Below are positions 50,421-60,270 of a stretch of 64,000 bases of DNA, piece after piece. Made by a program: the position numbers and the translations under genes. Source of the stretch: Rhynchopus euleeides (Eukaryota > Euglenozoa > Diplonemea > Diplonemida > Diplonemidae); the NCBI GenBank assembly GCA_963210315.1, contig OY723240.1:930001-994000 (forward strand), in the 5' to 3' direction. Position 1 is the stretch's first letter; the number at the start of each line of letters is the position of its first letter. The notes beneath the pieces were generated by a model. That model was not told the DNA's origin, ran no database searches, and was given only the letters and a program-made list of their open reading frames with translations.

Positions 50421-50852
50421 TCACTTCTTCCCACGCTGGGCTTTTCGGGACCGCTTACCCCGCTGGATGGTCGGCATTGCCTCGACTGCTGACGTGATGT
50501 CCGCTTGAGACCAGCCCCGTGCGACAAGGGCTGTCTGGATGTGCTTCCCGTTGAGGGTCTTCGCCTTGGAAACCCTTTGCACCTCACGCGCAGCGCCGAT
50601 GATCTGCGTAAAGGTCGCACGCAGCATCGCATTCAGCAATGTGTACACCGAGAGATCGATGCGCCCCTTTCCCTTCAGGACAGAGCAGGCACGCCTCACC
50701 GGCATGTTGAAGCTGCGCAACGAGGGGTGCTTTGACACACGCTCCGCTACACCCCCGCCAACAGCCATCGGAACGCTCGCAACACCGCGCCGCCGGTGCT
50801 TTGGGGGAAACGCCTTCTTGGATTTTGGCAGAACCTTCTGAGACCTCGGCAT
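50421..50852 (-). CDS. Divergent histone H2B-like protein
   Basis: 143 residues from ATG at 50852. A basic N-terminal tail (PRSQKVLPKSKKAFPPKHRRR) is followed by a histone fold. Aligned without gaps to H2B, SFNMPVRRACSVLKGKGRI covers helix 1 and loop 1; then LLNAMLRATFTQIIGAAREV matches the [20 protein letters not shown] helix; then KAKTLNGKHIQTAL matches the KRSTITSREIQTAV strand-helix. A basic tail (GKRSRKAQRGKK) replaces the usual C-terminal helix end. It is likely a nucleosomal H2B or an H2B variant, in the nucleus. It is intronless. An acceptor-like CCCCACCCCAG lies about 60 nt upstream of the ATG. Confidence 0.65.
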   Translation of the reverse strand: MPRSQKVLPKSKKAFPPKHRRRGVASVPMAVGGGVAERVSKHPSLRSFNMPVRRACSVLKGKGRIDLSVYTLLNAMLRATFTQIIGAAREVQRVSKAKTLNGKHIQTALVARGWSQADITSAVEAMPTIQRGKRSRKAQRGKK

Positions 50853-51180
50853 GTCTGCGCTGTGTATTGGCAGATTGTGCTCCTCAACGAGCTTGGCCTG
50901 GGGTGGGGGGTGGGGGGTGGAAATACGGCACCTTCCCCCCCCCCCCCTAGGGGGGGTCATAAGCCCCCCTAAAAACGTACGAAAACCAAAATTTTCAACA
51001 TACCATCAGAACCGCCCTAATACCTGATCTGACCCGAAAATCCGACCCATACCCCCCCGGAAACTGTCTGGGGCCCACTTGTGACACCTGATACGCACTT
51101 TTGTGATGATTTTTTGGGGTCCTAAAAAATGTACCTCAGTTTCGTACCTTGCCTTTGTACCTGAACCACTCCCGACCGCA

Positions 51181-51468
51181 TTATTTCGTTCTTTGCCTTT
51201 TCTGCGGTGGTTCTGGCTCAGGTGGCACGCATGTTGCCTTCCCCAGTGCCTCGGCAAGGTCTTTCTTGACCTGATTAGTGGGAATGTTGTGTTGTTGCGT
51301 CAGCAGAATGAGTTCAGCCACCTTCTGGGTGTAGTACTTCGATCGCATATGGGTCATTGTGAGTACTTCGTACGCCTGGGAGGCTGCATCGGCATTAGTA
51401 GGCAGCGTTGTAGATGATTTTGCTTCGTCGATCTTAGCCTGTGAAGGCACGATTGGGATATTGTACAC
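51181..51468 (-). CDS. Hypothetical ORF 2 of the nested transposon
   Basis: 95 codons, helical, ending in basic PQKRQRTK. It reaches into the left inverted repeat. It could be the C-terminal part of the protein encoded at 52337-51486 if spliced or frameshifted. No domain recognised. Confidence 0.35.
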   Translation of the reverse strand: MYNIPIVPSQAKIDEAKSSTTLPTNADAASQAYEVLTMTHMRSKYYTQKVAELILLTQQHNIPTNQVKKDLAEALGKATCVPPEPEPPQKRQRTK

Positions 51469-51485
51469 CCTGAGAGTCGAAGTGG

Positions 51486-52337
51486 TTATGATTGTGCTGT
51501 GTAATTTGCGCCCCGCAGGATATGCACACCACGCAGTCTCGACAACACGTATGAGAGTGTACCATGTGGGGACTCAACAAGGTCATTGGATCGGCATCTG
51601 CCTGCCGACTCAGCCCCCACACAGTGCGACCGCAAGGTCGCCAGGGATGTCTCAACGCCAGGGGAATACCCTCCCCTGGCGTTGTACAACCCTACTCTCA
51701 ACCCTCGGGTCCTCTCCTGGAGGCGGTGGTGGCGGGCCCGCAACGCTTCGTACTTCCGGTACAGACTGAGGTAGTCTGCCCGGCTGACCCGCTCATTGCT
51801 TCCTAGATCATCTGCTGCTCTGGAGCTGCCATCCCTCTCACTGCCCACATCAGTTGGTGTGGGGGTAGGAGCAGGACGAGTGGGAGGAGTAGGAGTGCAG
51901 GTGACATCTTTCTTGGCTAGCAAGGAACGCCGCTTTTCCCGCACGTGCGTGCAGTTGATGCACCACTGCATATATCTGTCGTCACCACGTCCCACTCGCT
52001 CTCCTATGTACCCAGCCCGACGGAGCGCCCGAAATAATGTCGCCTCACCGATGTCGTGTGCCGTTTTCTTTTTACGCAGGTCTGCCACAACGCTCTCTGC
52101 CGAGACCCCGCACATCTCCCGTTTGGCGAGCGTCTTTCGAGCAAGGTACTCCTCTGCAGCAGCATCTGACACCTCTGCGAGGCCCTGGGCACGCGGCATG
52201 TGTTGCTCGGCGTGCTGAGTGAGCGTAGTGACACCCTTCCCTTGCAAAGAACGAAATAATGCGGTCGGGAGTGGTTCAGGTACAAAGGCAAGGTACGAAA
52301 CTGAGGTACATTTTTTAGGACCCCAAAAAATCATCAC
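51486..52337 (-). CDS. Hypothetical ORF 1 of the nested transposon
   Basis: The open frame starts inside the right inverted repeat, so the first 30 codons are probably not translated. The unique part has a helical, HTH-like region (EEYLARKTLAKREMCGVSAE, then DIGEATLFRALRRAGYIG), a Cys pair (CINCTH), a Thr/Pro linker and an Arg-rich helix. It could be a DNA-binding accessory or degraded transposase; no DDE triad is evident. Confidence 0.4.
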   Translation of the reverse strand: MMIFWGPKKCTSVSYLAFVPEPLPTALFRSLQGKGVTTLTQHAEQHMPRAQGLAEVSDAAAEEYLARKTLAKREMCGVSAESVVADLRKKKTAHDIGEATLFRALRRAGYIGERVGRGDDRYMQWCINCTHVREKRRSLLAKKDVTCTPTPPTRPAPTPTPTDVGSERDGSSRAADDLGSNERVSRADYLSLYRKYEALRARHHRLQERTRGLRVGLYNARGGYSPGVETSLATLRSHCVGAESAGRCRSNDLVESPHGTLSYVLSRLRGVHILRGANYTAQS

Positions 52338-52499
52338 AAAAGTGCGTATCAGGTGTCACAAGTGGGCCCCAGACAGTTTCCGGGGGGGTATGGGTCGGAT
52401 TTTCGGGTCAGATCAGGTATTAGGGCGGCTCTGATGGTATGTCGAAAATTTTGGTTTTGTACGGGCTTACACGGTGGGATCTTGTAAATTTTACATGTA

Positions 52500-53460
52500 T
52501 AACTACAAGTATACCGTATACGTAAATATTATGGAACGTAAATATTATGGAACGGGCCCATTTTTGGCCGGTCCGTTCCATAATATTTACGTTCCATAAT
52601 ATTTACAGGGCCAGTTGGGGACTCGGTGGTGAGGACGGCTTGCGTCAGGAATCGCGCGAAAAGTGCACGAGTAGGTCCCGTCAGGGACTCTGTATGCCGT
52701 CCGATCACCTGGTCCAAGTCCCCGAGTCGCAGAAAGCCCTGTAAATATTATGGAACGAAAAAAATCTGGAACGCCAACCCACCAGCGTTCCAAAATATTT
52801 ACGTTCCATAATATTTACGTTCCATAATATTTACGTTCCAAAATATTTACGTATACGGTATACATGTATTATACATGTATAATACTTGCATGTCAACTAT
52901 TATACATGTATAATACATGTATATGCCTGAAATATACATGTAAAATACATGTATATCAAGTAAAAATACAAGTATAATACTTGCATGTCAACTATTATAC
53001 TTGTATTTTTACTTGATATACATGTATTTTACATGTATATTTCAGGCATTTACATGTATTTTACATGTATAATACTTGTCATGCAAGTATTATACATGTA
53101 AAATACTTGCATGACAAGTAAAATACATGTATAATACTTGCATGACAAGTAAAATACTTGCATGCAAGTAAAATACATGTATTTTACTTGCATGCAAGTA
53201 TTTTACTTGTCATGCAAGTATTATACATGTATAATACTTGCATGACAAGTATTATACATGTAAAATACATGTAAATGCCTGAAATATACATGTAAAATAC
53301 ATGTATATCAAGTAAAAATACATGTATAATAGTTGACATGCAAGTATTATACATGTATTTTTACTTGATATACATGTATTTTACATGTATATTTCAGGCA
53401 TATACATGTATTATACATGCATAATAGTTGACATGCAAGTATTATACATGTAAAATACAT
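52500..53460. repeat. AT-rich multi-scale palindrome array
   Basis: Repeated TACATGTA, CTTGCATG and TTTTACTTGATATACATGTA in alternating orientation. A block of about 45 bp ending GCCTGAAATATACATG recurs in both orientations at 52925-53055 and 53275-53400. GTAAATATTATGGAACG and its complement flank a short unique insert at 52600-52740. Confidence 0.85.
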
Positions 53461-53522
53461 GTATTATACTTGTAGTTATACATGTAAAATTTACAAGATC
53501 CCACCGTGTATGACCCCCCCTA

Positions 53523-54350
53523 CCCCCCCCCCCCCCCCGGAAAAAATGCTGCAAAAAAAAGAATAACGCAGCGTCTTTTCCCGCCCTTCTCCCCCTTGGA
53601 GAACTCCCTGTTTCTCTCCTGAGATTCGCCTCTCAAGCCACCCCCCTCCCGAATCGCCCCCCCCTTGCCGGCAAGCGTCCTGAGGAAAAGCGGCCTCCTT
53701 TTCGTTCGCGATGTGCTGTGCTCTCCCTCCCCCCTCTCCCCCTGCCCCATTAGAGAGACATGATTAGATAGGCGGGGGGATGCACCACACCCAGCCGCAT
53801 AGGGTCATGCAGAAACAACAATCGACGAGATCACCCGTCATTTCAAACAGGCTAGCGCGTCGGATCGCCTGTCGTGATTTCTCCCGTCGTCCCTGGCAGG
53901 CAGTGCCGTGGGTGGTGGTGGCACTCTTGTTGAGAGATGCACTTTGCCTTGGCATCAACATACCCACACCCTCACCCACAACACCTTCCCCACCGTCCCC
54001 GCCCCGGCCTTCCGGCCATGTGTCGATGCTAGGGGAAGAAGCTAGAAAACATAGGAATGTGCAAGAGGGATCAAAGAATCCACACACAGCTTACAATCAG
54101 GGAGAAACAGGGGGAGAGGGGGGGGTGGGAAGAACAACTTTTTTGTCGAACCCACCTGTCAGCTTGCCTGCCAATATATAGGCCCTGCTGGGGAGGGGCG
54201 GGGGGGGGGGGGGGGGGGGATGGGCCTCCCTACGACGTTGTGAACACGGGCGTATCCCTGTCATCCCGCCCCCACCCCTCCCCCCCCACGTCTTGAAGTC
54301 GGGAAGGCAGGGGCTTCTCGCTGTATCCCGTCCCCCCTCCACCATCCCTC
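53523..54350. other. Intergenic, no gene seen
   Basis: It begins with the rest of a C run, then TTCTCCC-rich sequence; a G run at about 54200-54219. No supported gene. Confidence 0.5.
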
Positions 54351-57300
54351 CTACGCCTGTTCCCCGTGGATGTGCTCCATGGTCCCGTCGAGGTGGCGGC
54401 GCACCTTCTCGACTGCGACAGCGCCGTCTGTCTCCTTCGAGAAGAACTCGCAGAACTTCCCATTCGGGCTCATCAGGTAGATGATGCACGAATGATCCAG
54501 CTGGTAGTCCTCAGGCAGCTGCCCAGCCTGCAGGTCCTGGTCCTCCGTGTCGATCTGTGGAGAGTGGAGTGCGGGTGTGACGCAGCACTGCGGATTCACT
54601 TTATCTCGGGTGATATGATTATATGATGGGCAACCTTCATATTTCGGCAGTAATTTTCCCGAAATCATTGGGTGATATGATTATATGATCAGGGGATAAG
54701 ATAGGTCTGGTTTTCCGGTTTTCAAAACCAGGGTTTCCCGGTTCCCGGTTTTCTGGAAGAAAAAAAAAAGGTCGGTCTCATTTTTGGCGGTTTTTCTTGT
54801 GACTTTGGGACAGTAAAACAGTCAGAAAAAACGCCATAAAAAAATAGAAAGTGACCCCATCGTGATCCGCACAGAGCTCAAATAGTCCAAAGAAGGCAGA
54901 GAAGCGGAGAAGAAAAATGGACCTAGCGGATGGCCCGGTGGGTGGTGACCTCGTCATGCAGGTCTCTTCTGTTTTGAAGGTGCACACATGGTGGACTCCA
55001 GCCACCATGTCTAAGAGGGAGTCTAAGACTGCAGTCTGGAGGGCTGAGACGAGAACACGAACGACTTTCAAGCAGTCTTGAAGGTCGCCAAGCCTATTGG
55101 GGGCAACTAACAGATGAGATTTGTTTGTTGCCTGTCGTCACAGCTAGGTGCCCATCTCCTCGATAACGGAATGTGTGCAGAGATCTCGTGGACCCTTTGG
55201 CCATTCTGTCGTGCACCCACTCCACCCACAACGCACACCTGTCACGAGTGGTCGCTCCCCCGTCCTCCTCCACCCTGAAGGTTGAACCCTCAAGGACCAG
55301 TGATCTCCTGCTGGCCGGGCTGCGATACAGCGAAGCCTTCCTACTTACAAGCGAATCCAGACTGTAGTGAACAGATGTTCACTACCGTGGCCTCCGGCGG
55401 CTGGGGGGCTCCGCCCCCCAGACCCCCCTGTGTAAAAGCATTGCACCAGACCGGTTTTTTGGTCGAGAGTCCAAACTTTCAAAGCAGCTGCTGCGCCTGC
55501 CCCACCAAGCAGCCTCAGTACGACAGGACGCGCGCAGGCACCGGGCCTTCTCAGACTCTGGGAGGGTTTGCGCGGGTCGCGCGCGCCGAAGGCGCGCGCG
55601 AAAAATTTTCAAAACCAGAAAAACCGGAAAACGGCGCCAGAAAAAAAGTCTATCTTATACCCTGATATGATATGCGAAGCCAAAAAAACCCCCCCCCCCC
55701 CCTACGACCCGATCAGAATCCGACTGCAAACCCGAGGAGGCCATGGGGCTGCACCAGCGCATCCTGCGCCCCCTCAAGACGATGTACAGTGGGTTGAAGA
55801 GAAGATTCAAGCTGCCCTTAGGTGTTGGCGGACGCTTCGAGGTGACCAACGGGATCCTGCAGGGCTTGCCTTTGCTGCCCCATATCGGTCATCCTGATCA
55901 ACGCCCTCCTCTCGGTCATGTTCAAGGCCGTCGACGTGCGCGCGACAGGCAGCGAAGGAGGAGGGAGATGTGCACCCCCACGCCCGCAGAGCAGCATGGT
56001 GGTGGGAGCGGGTCACCCCCCATCGACGCCGACATGAGCCTGCCGACTATACAGAGCAGGTATCCGCATCTGCCACCCGTGGCACGTGGTTGTCGACCAC
56101 GCAGCTCGTGAGTCTCCTGTGTTTTTCTTTCAGTACGACTCCCGAGCTTGTCCCCTTCGTCGAGGCCTCGTCGGGACAGTTGCCTCAGGTGATGTCACAA
56201 GCGACAGACGTGTTGCATTTTCATATCACCCACTCCACTCGCTTTCATCTTCTCACTCCGCCGTTGGCACAGGAAACGGGAACAGCCATGTGGACAGCTC
56301 TTTCCGAGGGCGAACAAAGATAAACTCGGGGTCTTCGACGGCAAAAACACCCTGGCAACAACACTCGCTGAATGTGCCTCTGATGACGATACCGACGAAG
56401 AAGAGAAGAGGAAGACGACGAACCGTGTGAGACAGATTTGTTCGGACCATGGAGGGGGCAGGTGCGTGTGTTGCTGTGGGGATATGAAAATGAGATATCC
56501 CTGCCACATACGCCCCCCCAGGAGACAGGGCCATCTCTGCGGGATATGGGATATCAGTACAATGGAACACTGAAAGGATCACGTCTCGACGGTCGTGATA
56601 CAAAGCACTGTGGGCGGCCGATGTTCAACATAGAGGCTGAGAACGTGACTAACATCACGGCGTATATCTATAGGCACGCCCTCGCGGATATGATATGAAA
56701 ATGGGATAGGGTACTGGATGCACGGCGCTGGCCATACCACAGAGAAGTACACCCGGAACTTCTTGGCTGCATCCTTCACCTTCTCGGTGCTCCCCGTGAG
56801 CCCCACAAAGCGCTTGTGGTACGGCTTCAGAAACGCAGCCACCGCCTCCGGGCTGTCCCGATCGGGATCGAGCGTCACAAACACGGGGGTCACCTCGGGA
56901 AGGGCCGGCTCCTTATCCAGCGTGTCGAGCGTCTGCGTGATCTTCAGCAGCTCTGCGGGGCACACTGTGGGGCAGCTTGTAAACCCGAAGTACACCAGCC
57001 ACCACTTCCCCTGCAGCTCCTCCGCCGTGTCATACGGCTTGCCGGTGTGGTCGATCATCGCGAGATGCCCCCCGAGACGCAAATCCTTCACTCGCCGCTC
57101 CGCTGCGCTGGAGCTCTCCGCAGCGCCACCTGCCTGGTCACACCCTGCACCTCCGCAGGTGTATACTGCCGAGGCACCCCACGCGCCTGCCAGCAGCACC
57201 AGGTAGCACGCAAAGCCGTACTTCAGATACACCCGACCCCGCTTGGAGCGCCACAGGGCATACCACAAGAGGGGCTCCTCGGCCCCATCGGCTCCTGCAG

Positions 57301-57535
57301 TTTCGGCGCCTGCCGCAAGCCTGGGGTGTGTGGTGGTGAGCCACCGGGCCTGTGCAGAGAGGGTGTGCCGCGGGTTGCTGGCAAGGCGTGGGGCGTGGGT
57401 GCCGAAGGGGCGGCGGCTGGCGGGGAGGCTGCTGCTGCTGCGCAGCAGCAGCAGGGCGGCGGCGGGCAGGGTCGGGAGGCGCAGCAGTGCCGGGGGCACC
57501 GCGCGTGGCGCCGCGCAGGCGCAACGGGGGAACAT
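54351..57535 (-). CDS. SCO1: SCO1/SenC mitochondrial copper chaperone, two exons
   Basis: Exons 57535-56738 and 54554-54351 (join), 333 residues. SCO proteins deliver copper to cytochrome c oxidase subunit 2 at the mitochondrial inner membrane. The N-terminal 100 residues are Arg/Ala/Ser-rich (targeting), followed by one membrane segment (YGFACYLVLLAGAWGASAVY). Then comes the thioredoxin-like SCO domain: YFGFTSCPTVCPAEL with the copper-binding CxxxC, FVTLDPDRDSPEAV, VGLTGS and, across the junction, RVYFSV joined to IDTEDQDLQAGQLPEDYQLDHS, where His of LDHS is the third ligand. The 2183-nt GT-AG intron (GTATGG donor) carries repeats. CCCCGCAG lies just upstream of the ATG. Confidence 0.9.
55364..55385. 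repeat. Perfect 22-bp palindrome
   Basis: GTAGTGAAC-AGAT-GTTCACTAC, with 9-bp arms, directly abutting the GC-hairpin repeat. Confidence 0.85.
55373..55432 (+). repeat. Dispersed GC-hairpin repeat, copy 6
   Basis: GTTCACTACCGTGGCCTCCG then GCGGCTGGGGGGCTCCGCCC, located inside the SCO1 intron. Confidence 0.8.
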
Positions 57536-58443
57536 CTGCTGCGGGGAGGGGAGGGGGGGGGGGGGGCGGCCTTGTGTTCCCTCCACCCGCCCTGCGGCAT
57601 AGGGGGTGTGGGTGTGGGTGTGGTGATGATGTTTGAACCAAACAGGTTTGCTGGTGTCGGTTGCCTCCCACAAATCAAATGGGTGATTTTGTGCGATTTG
57701 ACGCATTGGCAAGCTTCTGCTGGCCGTGGCATGCCGTCATGGGTATATGCCAGGGCAGTGCCCCGCCTGGCCTGGCGAGGGCGTGTGGGGGTGATAGGTT
57801 ATTTCAAAGACAAAGGGGGGTGAGGGGGTGAGGGGGTGGTGCTGAAGCACACTTTTGACCTGCGAGCGGCTTCGCTCAGAAGAGAAAGAAGAAACCCAAA
57901 GGTGGTCGCGCCAATGACAGTGTAAAACGTTTCACACACACACAGCCCCTTGAGAGCAGGTAATGTCCTGCACGCTCTACCGCTCTACCAGAAAAAGATA
58001 AGGCTGTTGTTTGTGCGCCAAATCCGGAAACAACAAGTCATTGATGTGGTCTCACGACCGTTCCCCAAACGAACCCTGTGGGGCGACGACATTTTGAACA
58101 TGCGATTTCCAGGCTTCCCCGCGACAACCTATATCGTGAATATTCGAGCCTGATCCGGTCAGTGAGAGTGGGCAGGGATGTGGCGGGGAGTGCGGGTAGG
58201 TGGGGGCGGGCGACCTCCTCCTCTCCACTGGACGGCAATACTACCGCATATCCTCGAGGGGGGGGTTTGATCGTCGAGAGTGAATGGAAAAGCAAGTCTC
58301 CCAGCACCTTCTTGCAATGTCCTCGAGGGGGGTATATATAGCCTTCTAAGACGCCCAAAGCACAGCACACCCCCCCTCCCCCTCACCGCAAATAACAAAG
58401 CCGCAAGGCAGCACACCTTCCCCCCCCCCCCACCCCCCACCCA
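57536..58443. other. Intergenic, dispersed motif
   Basis: A G run at about 57549-57564 (a C tract just 5' of the SCO1 ATG on the minus strand). At 57985-58030 a copy of GATAAGG..TTGTTTGTGCGCCAAATCCGG. No gene. Confidence 0.5.
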
Positions 58444-60138
58444 TCACGACCTCCCAAACGCCTCCTGCTGCGACAGCCTCTCCGTCAGTGCAACGCCGTC
58501 AAAATCGTAGCTCTCCTCTTCTTCTTCTTCCCCTTCTCCTTCTGCCCCACCAGCCCCCTCCTCCTCCACCCCCATGCCCACCTCCACCCCGCCCTCAAGG
58601 GGCAGCATCCCCTCGATACGATGGAGCCCACGGATCCCGGAGGTTGCAGGGCGCAGCCTCCGCCTGGCTCCCTGTGGCGGGATCTGCCTGGGGAGCGCAG
58701 TCCAGGAGGGGCTCCGCGGCAGCCCAGCCGAGTCGAGGAGGGCCAGGATATCGCGGTACCGCATGCCCCCCTGCGCTGTGTGCACCTGGCGGACGCCGGG
58801 GAGGGTTGGGGGGCAGCTGCCGGGTTGCTGCTGCTGACAGGACTCGGCAGGGTGGGCGGTCATCAGGCAGAGCCCTTGGAAGCCGTTCCCTGGCATCCTA
58901 ACAAGATGCGCCGTGGCGCACTCACGCACCGCGCCCTTCAGTCGGACGAGAGTGACCCCTGCAGGTGGATCTCCCTTCGCGACAACACCCTGCAGGCCTG
59001 CAAGGCGCGCCCCACAGGCCTCGGCTGTCTCCGCCAAAACGGAGGTTCCAGCGGGCAGTGGAGGGTCGTGCTGCTGTTGGGTGTCTCGAAGAGGCGGTTC
59101 CCCTCCTCCTGCCTCCTGCTGGCGGTGTGCCGGGGCGGGGGTGGCGAACCCGCAAGCGCGGAGGAGGCTGAGGTGTGCCGACCTGCCCCCCTCGTTCCGC
59201 CCGATGGTGCGGGATTCGATCACCGCGATCTGGATGGATTCGAACGCGTGGTTTTTTGCAGCCATCCATTGGAAGTAGAATGGGATGTCCGCGTCGTCGA
59301 TGCTGTCAAAATCCAGAACCCGGTCCGCCGCGCCGCTCGTCGTCGCGTTGGAGAATATCACGAGATGCCGCATCGGGTCGCGAGGGGCTGTGCCGGAAAC
59401 CGTAGGAAATACACACCCCCCACGCGGCGAGACCCCTTCCGCCGAACACTGCACAGACGAGGGTGAAGCCCTGTCGAGCGCGAGAAATGCAAGTATATCC
59501 TCCTCCGTCCCAATGTGGGTGAGCGTCTCCCCCACGTGGTTATAGACAAAGCGCTGCAGGCCCCTGCCGGGCCCCAGGCTGATCGGTGCGGTGAAGTGCG
59601 ACCCTCCCCTCCTGGGTCTGGGGTATGTGTTGAAGAGGGACACGCTCCGCACCACGGTTGTGGTTTTGAACGCCTGCGCAGCTTCCTTCGCCATCTCCAT
59701 CCCAGTAGGGTGTCTGAGGTTGACAGCGCCGAATCGGATCGCACCCCCCAGCGTTTTGGACCAGGTGAAGAGCGAGCTGGTGATGACCTGGCTTTTTTCG
59801 GTGAACCACTCCACGAGCCACAGCGCGTTGGACCCAGCGATGGACTCGGCAGCGGGGACAGCCCCGTCTCTGTCAAGCGGGTCGAGGATGTCATCAACGG
59901 CAATCCCAATCCAGCTGTTGCCGGCCACCCTGTCGGGTATAGTCTCCGCCAGATCGAGGAAAGGCGCTGTCGGGCTACCTAGCTCCCCATAATCGTCCTG
60001 CCCGCGGTGTGCCACACCGGCAGACACCCCCACAACAGGAGACCCGACATGGTGCGGGCAAAGTGGTGTCAACAGCTCAGGAGCTGCCAGCAGACAGAGG
60101 ACGGCGACAGCACATCTGGCGCAGCCCCGGTGTGGCAT
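58444..60138 (-). CDS. Secretory thioredoxin-like protein without CxxC
   Basis: 564 residues from ATG at 60138. A signal peptide (CAVAVLCLLAAPELLTPLC) is followed by a PDI/thioredoxin-like stretch at about residues 100-190: LWLVEWFTEKSQVITSSLFTW matches the VEFYAPWCxxC region but with no cysteines, then IRFGAVNLRH and VRSVSLFNTY. The rest resembles the extended lumenal part of ER PDI-like or DNAJC16-like proteins. The C-terminus is highly acidic (EGEGEEEEEES), with no KDEL or clear membrane anchor. Probably lumenal or secreted; a redox role is unlikely without the active-site cysteines, so chaperone or scaffold function is possible. Single exon. Confidence 0.6.
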   Translation of the reverse strand: MPHRGCARCAVAVLCLLAAPELLTPLCPHHVGSPVVGVSAGVAHRGQDDYGELGSPTAPFLDLAETIPDRVAGNSWIGIAVDDILDPLDRDGAVPAAESIAGSNALWLVEWFTEKSQVITSSLFTWSKTLGGAIRFGAVNLRHPTGMEMAKEAAQAFKTTTVVRSVSLFNTYPRPRRGGSHFTAPISLGPGRGLQRFVYNHVGETLTHIGTEEDILAFLALDRASPSSVQCSAEGVSPRGGCVFPTVSGTAPRDPMRHLVIFSNATTSGAADRVLDFDSIDDADIPFYFQWMAAKNHAFESIQIAVIESRTIGRNEGGRSAHLSLLRACGFATPAPAHRQQEAGGGEPPLRDTQQQHDPPLPAGTSVLAETAEACGARLAGLQGVVAKGDPPAGVTLVRLKGAVRECATAHLVRMPGNGFQGLCLMTAHPAESCQQQQPGSCPPTLPGVRQVHTAQGGMRYRDILALLDSAGLPRSPSWTALPRQIPPQGARRRLRPATSGIRGLHRIEGMLPLEGGVEVGMGVEEEGAGGAEGEGEEEEEESYDFDGVALTERLSQQEAFGRS

Positions 60139-60270
60139 GGCTATGCTGTGCGGGGGTGCGGAGGGGGGTGGGGTTCGAGGGGGCGTGCACCCCCAACCAC
60201 ACCGCCCCTCCCCCCCTCACACCTGTCCACCCACTTCTGCACCTGCGGGTGGGGGGGGGGGGGGGGGGTA

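Larger units (their letters stand above)
50962..52467 (-). mobile_element. Nested 1.5-kb TIR transposon
   Basis: Inverted repeats of about 220 bp (50962-51190 and 52246-52467) with ends AGCCC...GGGCT, flanked by TA (50960-50961, 52468-52469). The opposite arm of the outer element (53501-53516) shows the uninterrupted sequence TCATACACGG, proving insertion at TA. Two minus-strand frames lie inside (52337-51486 and 51468-51181). Confidence 0.8.
50948..53522. mobile_element. Outer TA-flanked palindromic element
   Basis: The ends read TAGGGGGGGTCATA and its complement TATGACCCCCCCTA; arms of about 57 bp (CACGGTGGGATCTTGTAAAT, TTTACATGTATAACTACAAG) match in inverse. Without the nested insertion it is about 1.07 kb. 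The interior (52500-53460) is a dense set of ACATGTAT, CTTGCATG and GTAAATATTATGGAACG palindromes at several scales. It sits in a run of C. No protein. Confidence 0.75.
54555..56737 (-). other. 2183-nt intron of SCO1
   Basis: Donor GTATGGCC, acceptor CTCTCCACAG, phase 0. It contains the GC-hairpin repeat (55373-55432), a perfect 22-bp palindrome, repeated ATGATTATATGAT near 54610-54690, and a C run at 55689. No gene on either strand was recognised in it. Confidence 0.75.
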
